From NCBI RefSeq assembly GCF_900111115.1, contig NZ_FOGD01000001.1, forward strand, positions 62,001 to 126,000: a stretch of DNA of 64,000 nt, in the 5' to 3' direction. Made by a program: the position numbers and the translations under genes. Under the pieces are notes generated by a model. It saw only the letters and a program-made list of their open reading frames with translations. It ran no database searches and was not told where the DNA came from. Position 1 is the first letter of the stretch. Each line of letters starts with the position of its first letter. Below, piece by piece: positions 1 through 8,589 of the stretch. This stretch comes from Giesbergeria anulus. GTDB taxonomy: Bacteria; Pseudomonadota; Gammaproteobacteria; Burkholderiales; Burkholderiaceae_C.

Positions 1-370
1 CCGCCGTCAGCAGCATCGGAGCTTCTAGCCCGACGCGCAGGGCTTGCGTTAGCGCAGCCGGATTGCTGGCCGACAGCGGTGCAATCGGTGGTATCACCCC
101 GGCATTGTTGATGAGAGTGGCCGTGGCAAAGGTCCCCGCTGGTTGCGTTTGTAGCCATTGGCGCAGCCGGGCCGCTGCGCTGGTGCCATCGGCCAAATCG
201 TGTTGCCACTGCTCTAACGCTGTGCCTTGGGCCTGTGCTTGCTGGGTCAGCCCATCGTGGCAGTGGCGAGACAGGCAAATCAGTGTGCCGCCACGGTGGA
301 GCAATTGCTGGGCCATTGCCAAGCCCATGCCCCGCGATGCGCCGGTCAGAATGGTTAAAGGTGCGCTCAT
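1..370 (-). CDS. Short-chain dehydrogenase/reductase, partial (C-terminus beyond the window)
   Basis: This is the N-terminal part of an SDR oxidoreductase, which reduces or oxidises carbonyl/hydroxyl substrates with NAD(P)H. The first residues read MSAPLTILTGASRGMG, which is the Rossmann beta1 strand with the TGxxxGxG dinucleotide loop, and a NNAG motif follows about 90 residues in. The reading frame runs off position 1, so the catalytic Tyr-x-x-x-Lys is not visible and the substrate cannot be assigned. The short N-terminus resembles sepiapterin-reductase/YueD-like SDRs, but that is a guess. It starts 22 nt after the pseudouridine synthase stop and probably ends the same minus-strand operon. 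Confidence 0.85.
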   Translation of the reverse strand, partial: MSAPLTILTGASRGMGLAMAQQLLHRGGTLICLSRHCHDGLTQQAQAQGTALEQWQHDLADGTSAAARLRQWLQTQPAGTFATATLINNAGVIPPIAPLSASNPAALTQALRVGLEAPMLLTA

Positions 371-392
371 GGCCTGTGTTCCTTGCTAGATG

Positions 393-1073
393 CTAAAAAT
401 CAGCGGCGCAAGTGTAGTGCAGCCACTGGCCGGTGCTGGGGTGGGCCAAGCCTAGCGCCGTGGCGTGCAGTAGCAGCCGGGGCGAACGGGCTATGGTGGC
501 CGCATCGGCATAAAGGGCATCGCCCAAAATGGGGTGACCGCAAGCGGCCAGATGTACGCGCAATTGGTGCGTGCGGCCTGTGAGCGGCTCTAACTCTACG
601 CGGGTGGTTTGTGCCACGGCATCGGTGGTGAGCACGCGCCAGCGCGTTTGGCTCGGCTTGCCTTGCACCGGGTCAATGATGCGCAAGGGGCGGCGCTCCC
701 AATCGGCGGCAATGGGCAGGTCAATCAGTTGCCATGCGCTGCCAGAGTCGGGCGGCAGCCAAATCCCCTGCACCACAGCTTGGTAGGATTTGTGCATGCG
801 GCGCTCTGCAAAGGCGGTGCTCAAGGCGCGTTGCGCTGCCAGATGGCGCGCCATCAGCACCAAACCCGAAGTGGCCTGATCCAAGCGATGCACGATCAAG
901 GCCTCGGGCCAGCAGCGCTGCACACGGGCGCTCAGGCAGTCTTGTTTGTCTGGGCCACGGCCCGGCACGCACAACAAGCCAGAGGGCTTGACTAGCACGA
1001 GCAAATCCGCATCGGCATACAGGCAAGGCACGCCTTCTGGGCTGGGGCCTGTGTAGATAGTGGGCGTGGTCAC
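393..1073 (-). CDS. RluA-family RNA pseudouridine synthase
   Basis: The 226-aa protein isomerises uridine to pseudouridine in rRNA and/or tRNA. It carries the RluA-family catalytic motif HRLDQATSGLVLMAR, whose Asp is the nucleophile, and the later GRTHQLRVHLAACGHPILGD motif. There is no N-terminal S4 domain, so the length and architecture resemble E. coli RluA (219 aa) rather than RluC or RluD; the exact target uridine cannot be read from sequence. The start is GTG, overlapping the stop of the upstream kinase gene as GTGA, so the two are likely translationally coupled. Confidence 0.88.
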   Translation of the reverse strand: MTTPTIYTGPSPEGVPCLYADADLLVLVKPSGLLCVPGRGPDKQDCLSARVQRCWPEALIVHRLDQATSGLVLMARHLAAQRALSTAFAERRMHKSYQAVVQGIWLPPDSGSAWQLIDLPIAADWERRPLRIIDPVQGKPSQTRWRVLTTDAVAQTTRVELEPLTGRTHQLRVHLAACGHPILGDALYADAATIARSPRLLLHATALGLAHPSTGQWLHYTCAADF

Positions 1074-3259
1074 AGTTCACCCAGCAGGAGCTTTTGCACG
1101 GTGGCGCACATCTCTTCGACATCGTTGGGTTTGTGGATGAGCGCACGCGCACCTTCGGCCCGCGCAGCTTGTTCGATCTCAGCGGTGATGTAGCCCGAAG
1201 CCAGTGCCACCGGTAGGTCGGCACGGATACTGAGTGCCTCGCGCACCAGATCCACACCGCAATAGCCGGGCATGTTGTAGTCAGTCACCAGCAGATCATA
1301 GGTTTGTGGGTTGGCGCGCAGTGCCGCAGCGGCCTCGCGGGGGTCGGTAAAACCGCTGATGATGTAACCCCGGCGCTTGAGCAGGCGCTGCACCAAAAAC
1401 ACCAGCGCTTTGTCATCATCCACATACATCACATGGTGCTGGCGGCTGGGCTGCGCTGGCGCTGCCACTGCTGTGGCCGTGGTTTCTGGCACCAGCTCTG
1501 GAGCCTCGCTGGCCGTGGTTGCGGATACGGCGGGAAAATACAGCGTAAAGCGGCTGCCTTGGCTGGGCGCACTTTGTACATCCACCGCGCCGCCGTGGGT
1601 ACGCATCACGCCATGCACTACCGACAGCCCCAGCCCCGTGCCTTGCCCCACCGGCTTGGTGGTAAAAAAAGGCTCAAAAATGCGCTGCAAGATGCTGGCG
1701 TCAATACCGGGGCCGCTATCGGATACGCTCAGGCTCACATAGTCGCCCGGTATAAGCCCAAGGCGTTCACACTGGCGCTGGTCGGGGCGCACGGTGTGCA
1801 ACTCTACCTGTACGCTGCCGCGCCCTTCACCAATGGCATGGATGGCATTGGTACACAAGTTGAGCACGGCTTGTTCGACTTGGGTCGGGTCGGCCAGCAC
1901 TGGGGGCAGTGCGCTGGCCGCGTGCAAGCGCAGGTCAATGGCCGGGGGCAGCGTGACGCGTAGCAGGCGTTCGGTGTCGGCCAGCACTTCGGCCAAGGCC
2001 ACGCTAGTGCGCCGGGGGGGCTCGTTGCGGCTAAAGGTCAAAATTTGGCGCACCAAATCGCGGGCGCGGCGACCGGCTTTGTCGATCTCGACCAAGCTTT
2101 CGTAGGCGGGCGAGCCGGGGCCACAATCGGCCTTGGCTAGCTCGGCATTGCCCAAAATGGCGCTCAAAATGTTATTAAAGTCGTGGGCGATGCCACCTGC
2201 CATCGTGCCCACGGCCTGCATTTTGTGCGATTCGCGCAGTTGTACTTCCAATTCGTTGCGATGGGCTTCGGCCTTTTTGCGCCCGGTCAGGTCGCGGGCA
2301 AACACGGTGGTGGTTTCGCCTTGGGCATGGCGTTCAAACGATACGCTTACCTCCACCGCCAGTTCTTTGCCGCTCACGGTGTGCGCCGTCATTTCACCCA
2401 ACATGGCTTGGGTAGCCAATTGGGCAAAATCGAGCACTTGCTGCGCACCGGGCAAAAAGCGCTGCAAGGGGCTGCCCAAGGCATCGCTGGCGCTGCATTG
2501 AAACAGCGCCGCCGCCGTCGGGTTAAACACGGTGATGCGCTGGTGCTGATCTACACAAATGATGGCATCGAGCGAGGAGTTAATCACCGCCTCTAGCCGC
2601 CGCTCGCTGTCATGCAGTTGGGCATTGCGCTGCTGCAATTCTTGCGCGCTTTGCTGCAAGGCTTGGCGCTCGGCCAGCAGCGGCCCCTGGTCAATCACGG
2701 CGCACAAAAACTGCAACAGCGGTGGGTTGCCATCGTGCTGCGGGGCCTCAATGCGGGCAATGTGTAAATCGCCGGTGATATGGCCTTGCTCGCCAATGGT
2801 AAACACCACCTCGGTGGCTTCGCTGTGGCCCTCTTGCAGGGCTTGGGCAAAGGCTTGGCGCACCTGCGGGGCATCGGCCTCACACACAAAGGCTTGCAAC
2901 TCGGTCAGGGGGCGGTCACGCTCCGTAGGCTGAAAAGAGCGGTGCGCCATCGAGTTGGCTTGCACCACCATGCCATGCTCATCGAGCACCATCAGCGCCA
3001 GCGGCACGCTAGAAAACAGGGTCTCAAACCGCTCCGAAGCACTCTCAGCCGCCGACTGGCTGTAGCGCAGCACCTTGTTTTGCGCTTCTAGCTCGGCTTG
3101 GTAGGCGCGCAATTCAGCAATCAAATCGGCCATGGGGCCGCTGGGGCGCTCGGCTAAGTTGCGCCGCTCCCTCTCCAGCTCTGTTTCTTCCGCTGGCGGG
3201 TAGGGGGGCAAGGGTAGTTCGGTGGTGCGCAGCAAAAAAGCAAGGTCGGGGCGGCTCAT
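1070..3259 (-). CDS. Hybrid sensor histidine kinase with two PAS domains and a C-terminal receiver
   Basis: The 729-aa kinase has no obvious transmembrane segment, so it is probably cytoplasmic. The order is a coiled segment (about 40-75), PAS (about 75-190), a second PAS (about 218-330), a HisKA dimerisation domain with H-box GTMAGGIAHDFNN (phosphoacceptor His359), and a HATPase domain with N-box Asn471, DSGPGI and FFTTKPVGQGTGLGL. A Gln/Ala/Pro-rich linker leads to a receiver with acidic pocket DDD614-616 and phosphoacceptor Asp660 in LLVTDYNMPG. The kinase belongs to the family with the HDFNN H-box. No DNA-binding or other output partner is adjacent, so the downstream regulator is unknown. 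It starts 20 nt after gcvH on the same strand. Confidence 0.92.
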   Translation of the reverse strand: MSRPDLAFLLRTTELPLPPYPPAEETELERERRNLAERPSGPMADLIAELRAYQAELEAQNKVLRYSQSAAESASERFETLFSSVPLALMVLDEHGMVVQANSMAHRSFQPTERDRPLTELQAFVCEADAPQVRQAFAQALQEGHSEATEVVFTIGEQGHITGDLHIARIEAPQHDGNPPLLQFLCAVIDQGPLLAERQALQQSAQELQQRNAQLHDSERRLEAVINSSLDAIICVDQHQRITVFNPTAAALFQCSASDALGSPLQRFLPGAQQVLDFAQLATQAMLGEMTAHTVSGKELAVEVSVSFERHAQGETTTVFARDLTGRKKAEAHRNELEVQLRESHKMQAVGTMAGGIAHDFNNILSAILGNAELAKADCGPGSPAYESLVEIDKAGRRARDLVRQILTFSRNEPPRRTSVALAEVLADTERLLRVTLPPAIDLRLHAASALPPVLADPTQVEQAVLNLCTNAIHAIGEGRGSVQVELHTVRPDQRQCERLGLIPGDYVSLSVSDSGPGIDASILQRIFEPFFTTKPVGQGTGLGLSVVHGVMRTHGGAVDVQSAPSQGSRFTLYFPAVSATTASEAPELVPETTATAVAAPAQPSRQHHVMYVDDDKALVFLVQRLLKRRGYIISGFTDPREAAAALRANPQTYDLLVTDYNMPGYCGVDLVREALSIRADLPVALASGYITAEIEQAARAEGARALIHKPNDVEEMCATVQKLLLGEL

Positions 3260-3278
3260 CGGGGCTGGCTACAGACCG

Positions 3279-3653
3279 TTAGGCGTTTTGCACCAAGGCG
3301 GCATAGGCGGCTTCATCCAGCAGGGTAGACAGTTGCGCTGGGTCAGTCACTTTGATTTTGAAGAACCAGCCTGCGCCCAAAGGGTCGCTGTTGGCCAGTG
3401 CTGGATCGGCGCGCAGGGCCTCATTGACCTCTACCACTTCGCCCGCTACAGGCATAAACACATCGGCAGCCGCCTTGACCGATTCCACCACACTGGCTAC
3501 TGCCCCTTGGGCAAAGGAGGTACCCACGGCGGGCAGATCGACAAACACCACATCGCCCAGCGCTTCTTGGGCGTGTACCGTGATGCCGACGGTGGCAGCT
3601 TGCACATCAGCAGCGTTGATCCATTGGTGGTCGGGGGAGTAATGAAGACCCAT
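3279..3653 (-). CDS. gcvH: Glycine cleavage system H protein
   Basis: This 124-aa protein is the lipoyl carrier of the glycine cleavage complex, moving the aminomethyl group from P protein to T protein. The lipoylation motif ESVKAAADVFMPVAGEV is present with the acceptor Lys at residue 60, and the length is normal for the family. The usual partners gcvT and gcvP are not beside it: downstream on the same strand comes a sensor kinase, and upstream a divergent thioredoxin-like gene. A free H protein could also serve only in lipoate metabolism, but the intact motif argues for a functional GcvH. Confidence 0.93.
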   Translation of the reverse strand: MGLHYSPDHQWINAADVQAATVGITVHAQEALGDVVFVDLPAVGTSFAQGAVASVVESVKAAADVFMPVAGEVVEVNEALRADPALANSDPLGAGWFFKIKVTDPAQLSTLLDEAAYAALVQNA

Positions 3654-3666
3654 AGTAAAAATCCTA

Positions 3667-4095
3667 GTGCAAAGTCAAAAAGCTGCACTGTACCCACTTC
3701 GGGCACAATCGGCGCAGCCTTCCTGCTCTTGCCTGACGTTTGTGCCACATTCTGTTTCTGCTGTTTCTACCCCTTGGGTGATTTGCCTGTGTGCGGCTTG
3801 GTGCCGAACTTGCGATGCCTACCGCGACATTTTTGATGCCGCAGCCAGCCAGCATCCACAGATGCGCTTTGTGTGGCTTGATGTCGAAGACGAGGCCGAC
3901 CTGCTGGGCGACCTAGACATCGAGACCTTTCCTACCTTGTTGCTGGCAGCTGATGGCCGCCGGGCATCCTTCTTTGGGCCACTGCCGCCCCAGCCGGGGG
4001 TATTGGCGCGCATGTTGACCAGCATGGCGGCACCGGCCACCGCTGATCCACAAGCCCAAGCCCTGCTGGAGCGTGTCCGGGCTGCCCATGCCTAG
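3667..4095 (+). CDS. Thioredoxin-fold protein
   Basis: The product is up to 142 aa with a thioredoxin-like CxxC site in AAWCRTCDAY and the downstream cis-proline segment ETFPTLLL, so a thiol-disulfide exchange role is likely. The first 35 residues are Ser/Cys-rich and not typical. The start shown is a GTG, and a later GTG or TTG nearer residue 25-35 is equally possible; no convincing Shine-Dalgarno decides it. It is divergent from gcvH and directly precedes the helicase gene. The partner protein is unknown. Confidence 0.7.
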   Translation: MQSQKAALYPLRAQSAQPSCSCLTFVPHSVSAVSTPWVICLCAAWCRTCDAYRDIFDAAASQHPQMRFVWLDVEDEADLLGDLDIETFPTLLLAADGRRASFFGPLPPQPGVLARMLTSMAAPATADPQAQALLERVRAAHA

Positions 4096-4128
4096 CATTG
4101 CTTGATTTTTTTTGATGGTTGCAACGCG

Positions 4129-7100
4129 ATGACCCGTTTTTCCCGGCGCTATAGCCCCCCTGATGCTTGGATCCCCTTCTCAGCGATTGAAAAAAGGGTG
4201 GGTCAGACTACTTGGGAGAGTGGTCAAGAATTGTTCGATGATGAGGCGGTGCTCTCTTTTAAAATTGAGCCACTGGATGACCATTGGCAAGTGTTTGGTG
4301 AAGTGCAGGGCTTTACCGATGAGCCTTACGGGTTGAGCATCGAAGTGTATGTGGACATGATGGGCCAGCCTGTCAGTTGGAACAGTGAGTGCAGTTGCCC
4401 GGTGGGCTTTCAGTGCAAACATGCGGTAGCCTTGCTGCTGTACACGTCACAGTATGGTTGCGAAGTTTTTCCTGACATGAATTTGCTGGGACGCGTGCGG
4501 CCCGGTCTGGAAGACTTAGAAGCGCAGCGCGCTGCCCTGATCCAGCGTCAAGAAGAACTACAGCGCCAACAACAGGCTGCTGCCCGTGCCATCCTCGATA
4601 CGCAATGGCTGCAATGGCTAGAGACACTGGAGCAGATGGGGCCGCGTTCACCACTTCAGGCAGCAGCATCCGGCACCCCCAGCGCTGCCAGAGAAGAGCA
4701 TTTTTTGTATCTGCTGGCCTTTGATACACCATCACGCAACTCCTCACGCGGCAGCGCTGCCTTGCCTGTGCTGTGTTTGCATCTGGTGCAGTCTTTTATT
4801 AAAAAAGCTGGTGGTTGGTCTAAGGTGCGCTATCTGAGCGACATCCCCTCGCCCAGCGATCCAGCTTATCGCCAAGTCAGCGATGCCGACCGTGCAATAT
4901 TAGAACTATTGCGCGGCATGTACGCTCTGCCGCCCATGCCTTCACAAAGCAGTCAGTGGGGGCAAAGTCTATATTTGTCGCGCACGAGCAGACGTGACCT
5001 GCATTTAGGAATTGTGCTGCAAGGCCCTATGGTGGCAGCGATAGTGCAGCAAGCGGCCAGCATTGGGCGGCTTTTTTGGGCGCTACCTGACGGCCAACCC
5101 GGCTTCCCGCTGCAATGGGGCGAGCCGCAAACCGTGCAATGGCATTGGGCACAACAAAAAGCTTCTGGTAACGAGTCTGCCGCGCCGCAGTGGCAATTGC
5201 ATGCCCAGTTGGCAGAAGAAAACCTTCAGCTTTGCACCAACCAGCCACCGTTGTATCTGGACATCATTAAGGGCCAGTGTGGCCCGGTGCAGGCCCCGGG
5301 CTGGACGCCCATGCAACTGGCGCTGCTGCTACAAGCGCCCCCAGCCTCTGAGGCGGTGCTCGAAAATCACCAGCGCAAAGTGGTTGAGTGCTTGGGCAGC
5401 TTGCCGCTGCCCGCTGTGGTGAAACAAATCACCACGCTAGAGCCTGGCCCACCGCTGCCACGCCTGTATTTAGCCCCTGTGCCGGTGGCGCAGCAGCGCC
5501 AGCAAGGGTTGCTCAATGCCCAGTTGCGTTTTGATTACCAAGGGTTCACGGGCTGGTGGCCCACGCCCCAACCCACCGTGCTCATGGATTCTCCCTCTAG
5601 CAGCGCAGACAGCGTGCTGTTACAGCGCGATCTGCCCGCCGAGCAGCAGGCGATGGAGCGTTTGCTGGCGCTGGGCTTGCGTGTGCTGGATGACGACGGC
5701 ATTTTTGGCTTGCCCGGCCCGGCGGAGCACCAGCAGTGGCTGCAATGGCTAGATGAAGATTTTGCCGTGTTGCGCGCCGCAGGCTTTGAAGTCACGGTAG
5801 ATGCGCCATTACAGCACTGGATTGCCCGCGCCGACCGCTTAGGGGTGCAGCTGCACCCCGAAGGCGCTACCGATGGCTTGGAGGATGCCAGCGGTGCTAC
5901 CTCGCCGTGGTTTGAGCTGTCTTTGGGTATCGAGATTGACGGCCAGCGCCATAACATCTTGCCTTTGCTGCCCGAACTCATCGCCACGGTGGCCCAAAGC
6001 CCGCTAAACCCCAACACCGGGCAACCGCAACTGCCGCCGTTCCTGTTTTTGCCCGCCCCCGATGGCCCCGGTTTTTTGCGTCTGCCCATGCACGCCTTGC
6101 AGCCTTGGCTGCTGGCGCTGTTCGATTTGGTCGGTGATCGGCAATACGACTTCAACGCCGAAAGCCTGCGCTTATCGCGCCTTGATGCCCTGCGCACCAG
6201 CGCCGCGCTGGGCGAAGGTGCAGTCTGGGAGGGCGCGGCTGCCCTGCGCGAGCTGGCGCAGCAACTGAGCGGCCAAGCGCATTTGCCCGAAGTACCCATA
6301 CCCCAGAGTGTGCAAGCCAGCCTGCGCCCCTACCAGCAGCAGGGCGTGAACTGGTTGCAGTTTTTGCATGCCCACGGCTTGGCCGGTATTTTGGCCGACG
6401 ACATGGGGTTGGGCAAAACACTGCAAACCTTGGTGCATATCCAAATAGAAAAAGATGCCGGGCGCTTGTTGCAGCCTGCTCTCATCATTGCGCCCGTCAG
6501 TTTGATGGGAAATTGGCAGCGCGAGGCGAACCGTTTTTGCCCCCAATTGCGTTGCTTGGTACTGCACGGCAAAGAGCGTCATACCGCCGCCGATGCGCTT
6601 AAGCAGTACGATGTGGTGATTGCCCCGTATTCGCTGTTGCAACGCGACCGTGAACGCTGGCTGGCACAGTCTTGGCATCTGCTGGTGCTTGATGAAGCGC
6701 AAAACATCAAAAACGCCAGCACCTACGCTGCGAAGGTAGTCAGTGCTTTGCAGGCGCGCCACCGCCTGTGCCTGTCGGGCACACCGATGGAAAACCACTT
6801 GGGTGAAATCTGGAGTCTGTTCCACTTTCTCATGCCCGGCTTTTTGGGTAGCCAAAAGCGCTTTACCGAGGTTTTTCGCAACCCGATTGAAAAATCGGGC
6901 GACGGCACGCGGCTGGCGCAACTGCGCGCGCGTGTCACGCCGTTTATGCTGCGGCGCACCAAGGCGTTGGTGGCTAGTGATCTGCCGCCCAAGGTCGAAA
7001 CCGTGATGCGCGTCGAGCTGGCAGGCACACAGGCCAATCTGTACGAAACCATCCGCTTGACGATGGAAGAAAGCGTGCGCGAAGCCCTCGATGCCCAAGG

Positions 7101-7725
7101 TTTGGGCAAATCGCAATTGGCTATTTTGGATGCCCTGCTCAAATTGCGCCAAGTGTGTTGCGACCCACAACTGGTGCCGTTAGAGGCGGCACGCAAAGTG
7201 CAGCAATCGGCCAAGCTAGAGTGCTTGATGGAGCTGCTGCCCGAAATGCTGGCCGAAGGGCGGCGCATTTTGTTGTTCTCGCAGTTCACCCGTATGCTGG
7301 AGCTGATCGAGGTCGAGCTGCAAAAACGCCAACTGCGCTGGGTCAAACTCACTGGGCAGAGCCAAAACCGCGATGCCCTGATTGATCAGTTCACCAGCGG
7401 CCAAGTGCCCCTGTTCCTCATTAGCCTCAAAGCCGGGGGCGTGGGCCTGAATTTGCCCCAAGCCGACACTGTAATCCACTACGACCCGTGGTGGAACCCG
7501 GCGGTAGAAAACCAAGCCACCGACCGCGCCCACCGTATCGGCCAAACGCAAAGCGTCTGGGTGGTCAAATTGGTGGCCCAAGGCACGATTGAAGAGCGCA
7601 TTTTGGCCCTGCAAGAGCGCAAAGCACAACTGGCCGATAGCATGTATAGCGGTGCCTCAGCGCGGCGCGAACCGATGTTCACCGAAAACGACTTGGCCGA
7701 GTTGCTCAAGCCACTTTCCCGCTAA
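4129..7725 (+). CDS. Snf2-family DEAD/DEAH helicase with N-terminal SWIM zinc finger
   Basis: This 1198-aa SWI2/SNF2-type ATPase is probably a double-stranded DNA translocase remodelling protein-DNA complexes. A SWIM finger lies near the N-terminus (CSC...CKH, residues about 88-98). The helicase core is in the last 480 residues: motif I DDMGLGKTLQTL (about 757), motif II DEAQ (about 854), motif III LSGTPMENHLGEIWSLFHFL, and motif VI RAHRIGQTQSV (about 1135). I chose the ATG at 4129 over the in-frame TTG at 4102 because the latter adds only nine low-quality residues. The family is common in bacteria but its exact role is not well defined. Confidence 0.9.
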   Translation: MTRFSRRYSPPDAWIPFSAIEKRVGQTTWESGQELFDDEAVLSFKIEPLDDHWQVFGEVQGFTDEPYGLSIEVYVDMMGQPVSWNSECSCPVGFQCKHAVALLLYTSQYGCEVFPDMNLLGRVRPGLEDLEAQRAALIQRQEELQRQQQAAARAILDTQWLQWLETLEQMGPRSPLQAAASGTPSAAREEHFLYLLAFDTPSRNSSRGSAALPVLCLHLVQSFIKKAGGWSKVRYLSDIPSPSDPAYRQVSDADRAILELLRGMYALPPMPSQSSQWGQSLYLSRTSRRDLHLGIVLQGPMVAAIVQQAASIGRLFWALPDGQPGFPLQWGEPQTVQWHWAQQKASGNESAAPQWQLHAQLAEENLQLCTNQPPLYLDIIKGQCGPVQAPGWTPMQLALLLQAPPASEAVLENHQRKVVECLGSLPLPAVVKQITTLEPGPPLPRLYLAPVPVAQQRQQGLLNAQLRFDYQGFTGWWPTPQPTVLMDSPSSSADSVLLQRDLPAEQQAMERLLALGLRVLDDDGIFGLPGPAEHQQWLQWLDEDFAVLRAAGFEVTVDAPLQHWIARADRLGVQLHPEGATDGLEDASGATSPWFELSLGIEIDGQRHNILPLLPELIATVAQSPLNPNTGQPQLPPFLFLPAPDGPGFLRLPMHALQPWLLALFDLVGDRQYDFNAESLRLSRLDALRTSAALGEGAVWEGAAALRELAQQLSGQAHLPEVPIPQSVQASLRPYQQQGVNWLQFLHAHGLAGILADDMGLGKTLQTLVHIQIEKDAGRLLQPALIIAPVSLMGNWQREANRFCPQLRCLVLHGKERHTAADALKQYDVVIAPYSLLQRDRERWLAQSWHLLVLDEAQNIKNASTYAAKVVSALQARHRLCLSGTPMENHLGEIWSLFHFLMPGFLGSQKRFTEVFRNPIEKSGDGTRLAQLRARVTPFMLRRTKALVASDLPPKVETVMRVELAGTQANLYETIRLTMEESVREALDAQGLGKSQLAILDALLKLRQVCCDPQLVPLEAARKVQQSAKLECLMELLPEMLAEGRRILLFSQFTRMLELIEVELQKRQLRWVKLTGQSQNRDALIDQFTSGQVPLFLISLKAGGVGLNLPQADTVIHYDPWWNPAVENQATDRAHRIGQTQSVWVVKLVAQGTIEERILALQERKAQLADSMYSGASARREPMFTENDLAELLKPLSR

Positions 7726-7788
7726 GTAGCTGGCACGCATCGCCTATTTTTCTATCGCTGCCATGCCACCAAAGTGCGGTTTGCAGGC

Positions 7789-7848
7789 TACAATAGGGGC
7801 CTCACGACCAAACGGGCGGGTACCAACCGCCCGTTTTTTTTGGTCGTT
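7789..7848 (+). promoter_or_regulatory. Promoter followed at once by an intrinsic terminator (leader of rimP-nusA-infB)
   Basis: A -10 hexamer TACAAT lies at 7789-7794, so transcription should start near 7801. The first transcribed bases then form a GC-rich hairpin: ACGGGCGG (7812-7819) pairs with CCGCCCGT, followed by a run of eight T. An outer stem ACGACCAAA (from about 7805) can pair with TTTGGTCGT after the T run. This is an intrinsic terminator placed in the leader, not only at the end of the upstream helicase gene. The -35 is weak. No metY-type tRNA gene is present here, unlike the E. coli operon. Confidence 0.65.
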
Positions 7849-7916
7849 TGCTTTTGGAGCTCGAAGCCTCTGGGGGTTATCGGGTTTTTTGTATTTCCGG
7901 GAATAAATCAAAACAC

Positions 7917-8510
7917 GTGGCATTGCAGCAAATCGTCGAACAAATCGTAGTGGGCCTGGGCTATGACCTGGTAGAGATTGAACGCTCTGCGGGCGGCCTG
8001 CTACGCATCACCATCGATTGGCCCTGGCAGCCCCCGGCAGCAGATGCGCCGGTGGCCCCTGAGCAGTTTGTTACTGTCGAAGATTGCGAAAAGGTCACGC
8101 GCCAATTGCAATTTGCCCTCGAAGTCGATGGCGTAGATTACAAGCGCCTTGAAGTATCCTCGCCGGGCATTGACCGGCCCTTGCGCCATGCGCAAGACTT
8201 TGAGCGCTTTTTGGGTGAAGTCATTGACATCACCCTCAAAGCCCCGATGGGCGCTGCCGCTGCCGGGCAGGTGCATGCCAATCGGAAAAAATTTCGCGGT
8301 ACCCTTGAACGAGCGGATACCGGAGGCTGGCAAATTGTCTGGAGTGACGAGCCGCCGCCTAAACCGGGTCAAAAAATCAGCAAAAAGCGTGTGCCTGCAC
8401 CGCTGCAAGCTCTGGGCTTTGCCCTCGATGAGCTGCGCGATGCGCGTCTAGCGCCGATTGTCGATTTCAAGGGGCGCAGCCAGCTGGCGGCTCCCGGTCA
8501 GACCGAATGA
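7917..8510 (+). CDS. rimP: Ribosome maturation factor RimP
   Basis: The 197-aa protein is needed for maturation of the 30S subunit. The start is GTG at 7917, giving VALQQIVEQIVVGLGYDLVE, the usual family beginning; an upstream in-frame start at 7848 would add 23 residues unlike the family and would sit in the leader hairpin. The conserved RLEVSSPGIDRPLRHAQDF segment and a C-terminal SH3-like domain are visible. Residues about 40-55 carry a Pro/Ala insertion. It is the first gene of the rimP-nusA-infB-rbfA-truB run. Confidence 0.95.
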   Translation: MALQQIVEQIVVGLGYDLVEIERSAGGLLRITIDWPWQPPAADAPVAPEQFVTVEDCEKVTRQLQFALEVDGVDYKRLEVSSPGIDRPLRHAQDFERFLGEVIDITLKAPMGAAAAGQVHANRKKFRGTLERADTGGWQIVWSDEPPPKPGQKISKKRVPAPLQALGFALDELRDARLAPIVDFKGRSQLAAPGQTE

Positions 8511-8589
8511 GCGCAAAAAACGTCTGGGCAGTGCAGGTCAAAATGGCCCAACTGCCCAATGCAGGTGAAGGAAACAGGAGAGTCGTCGC

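Noticed and set aside
7780-7850. A metY-like initiator tRNA gene before rimP, as in E. coli
   Set aside because: No cloverleaf or CCA-type acceptor end is present. The palindrome is a simple GC-rich terminator hairpin.
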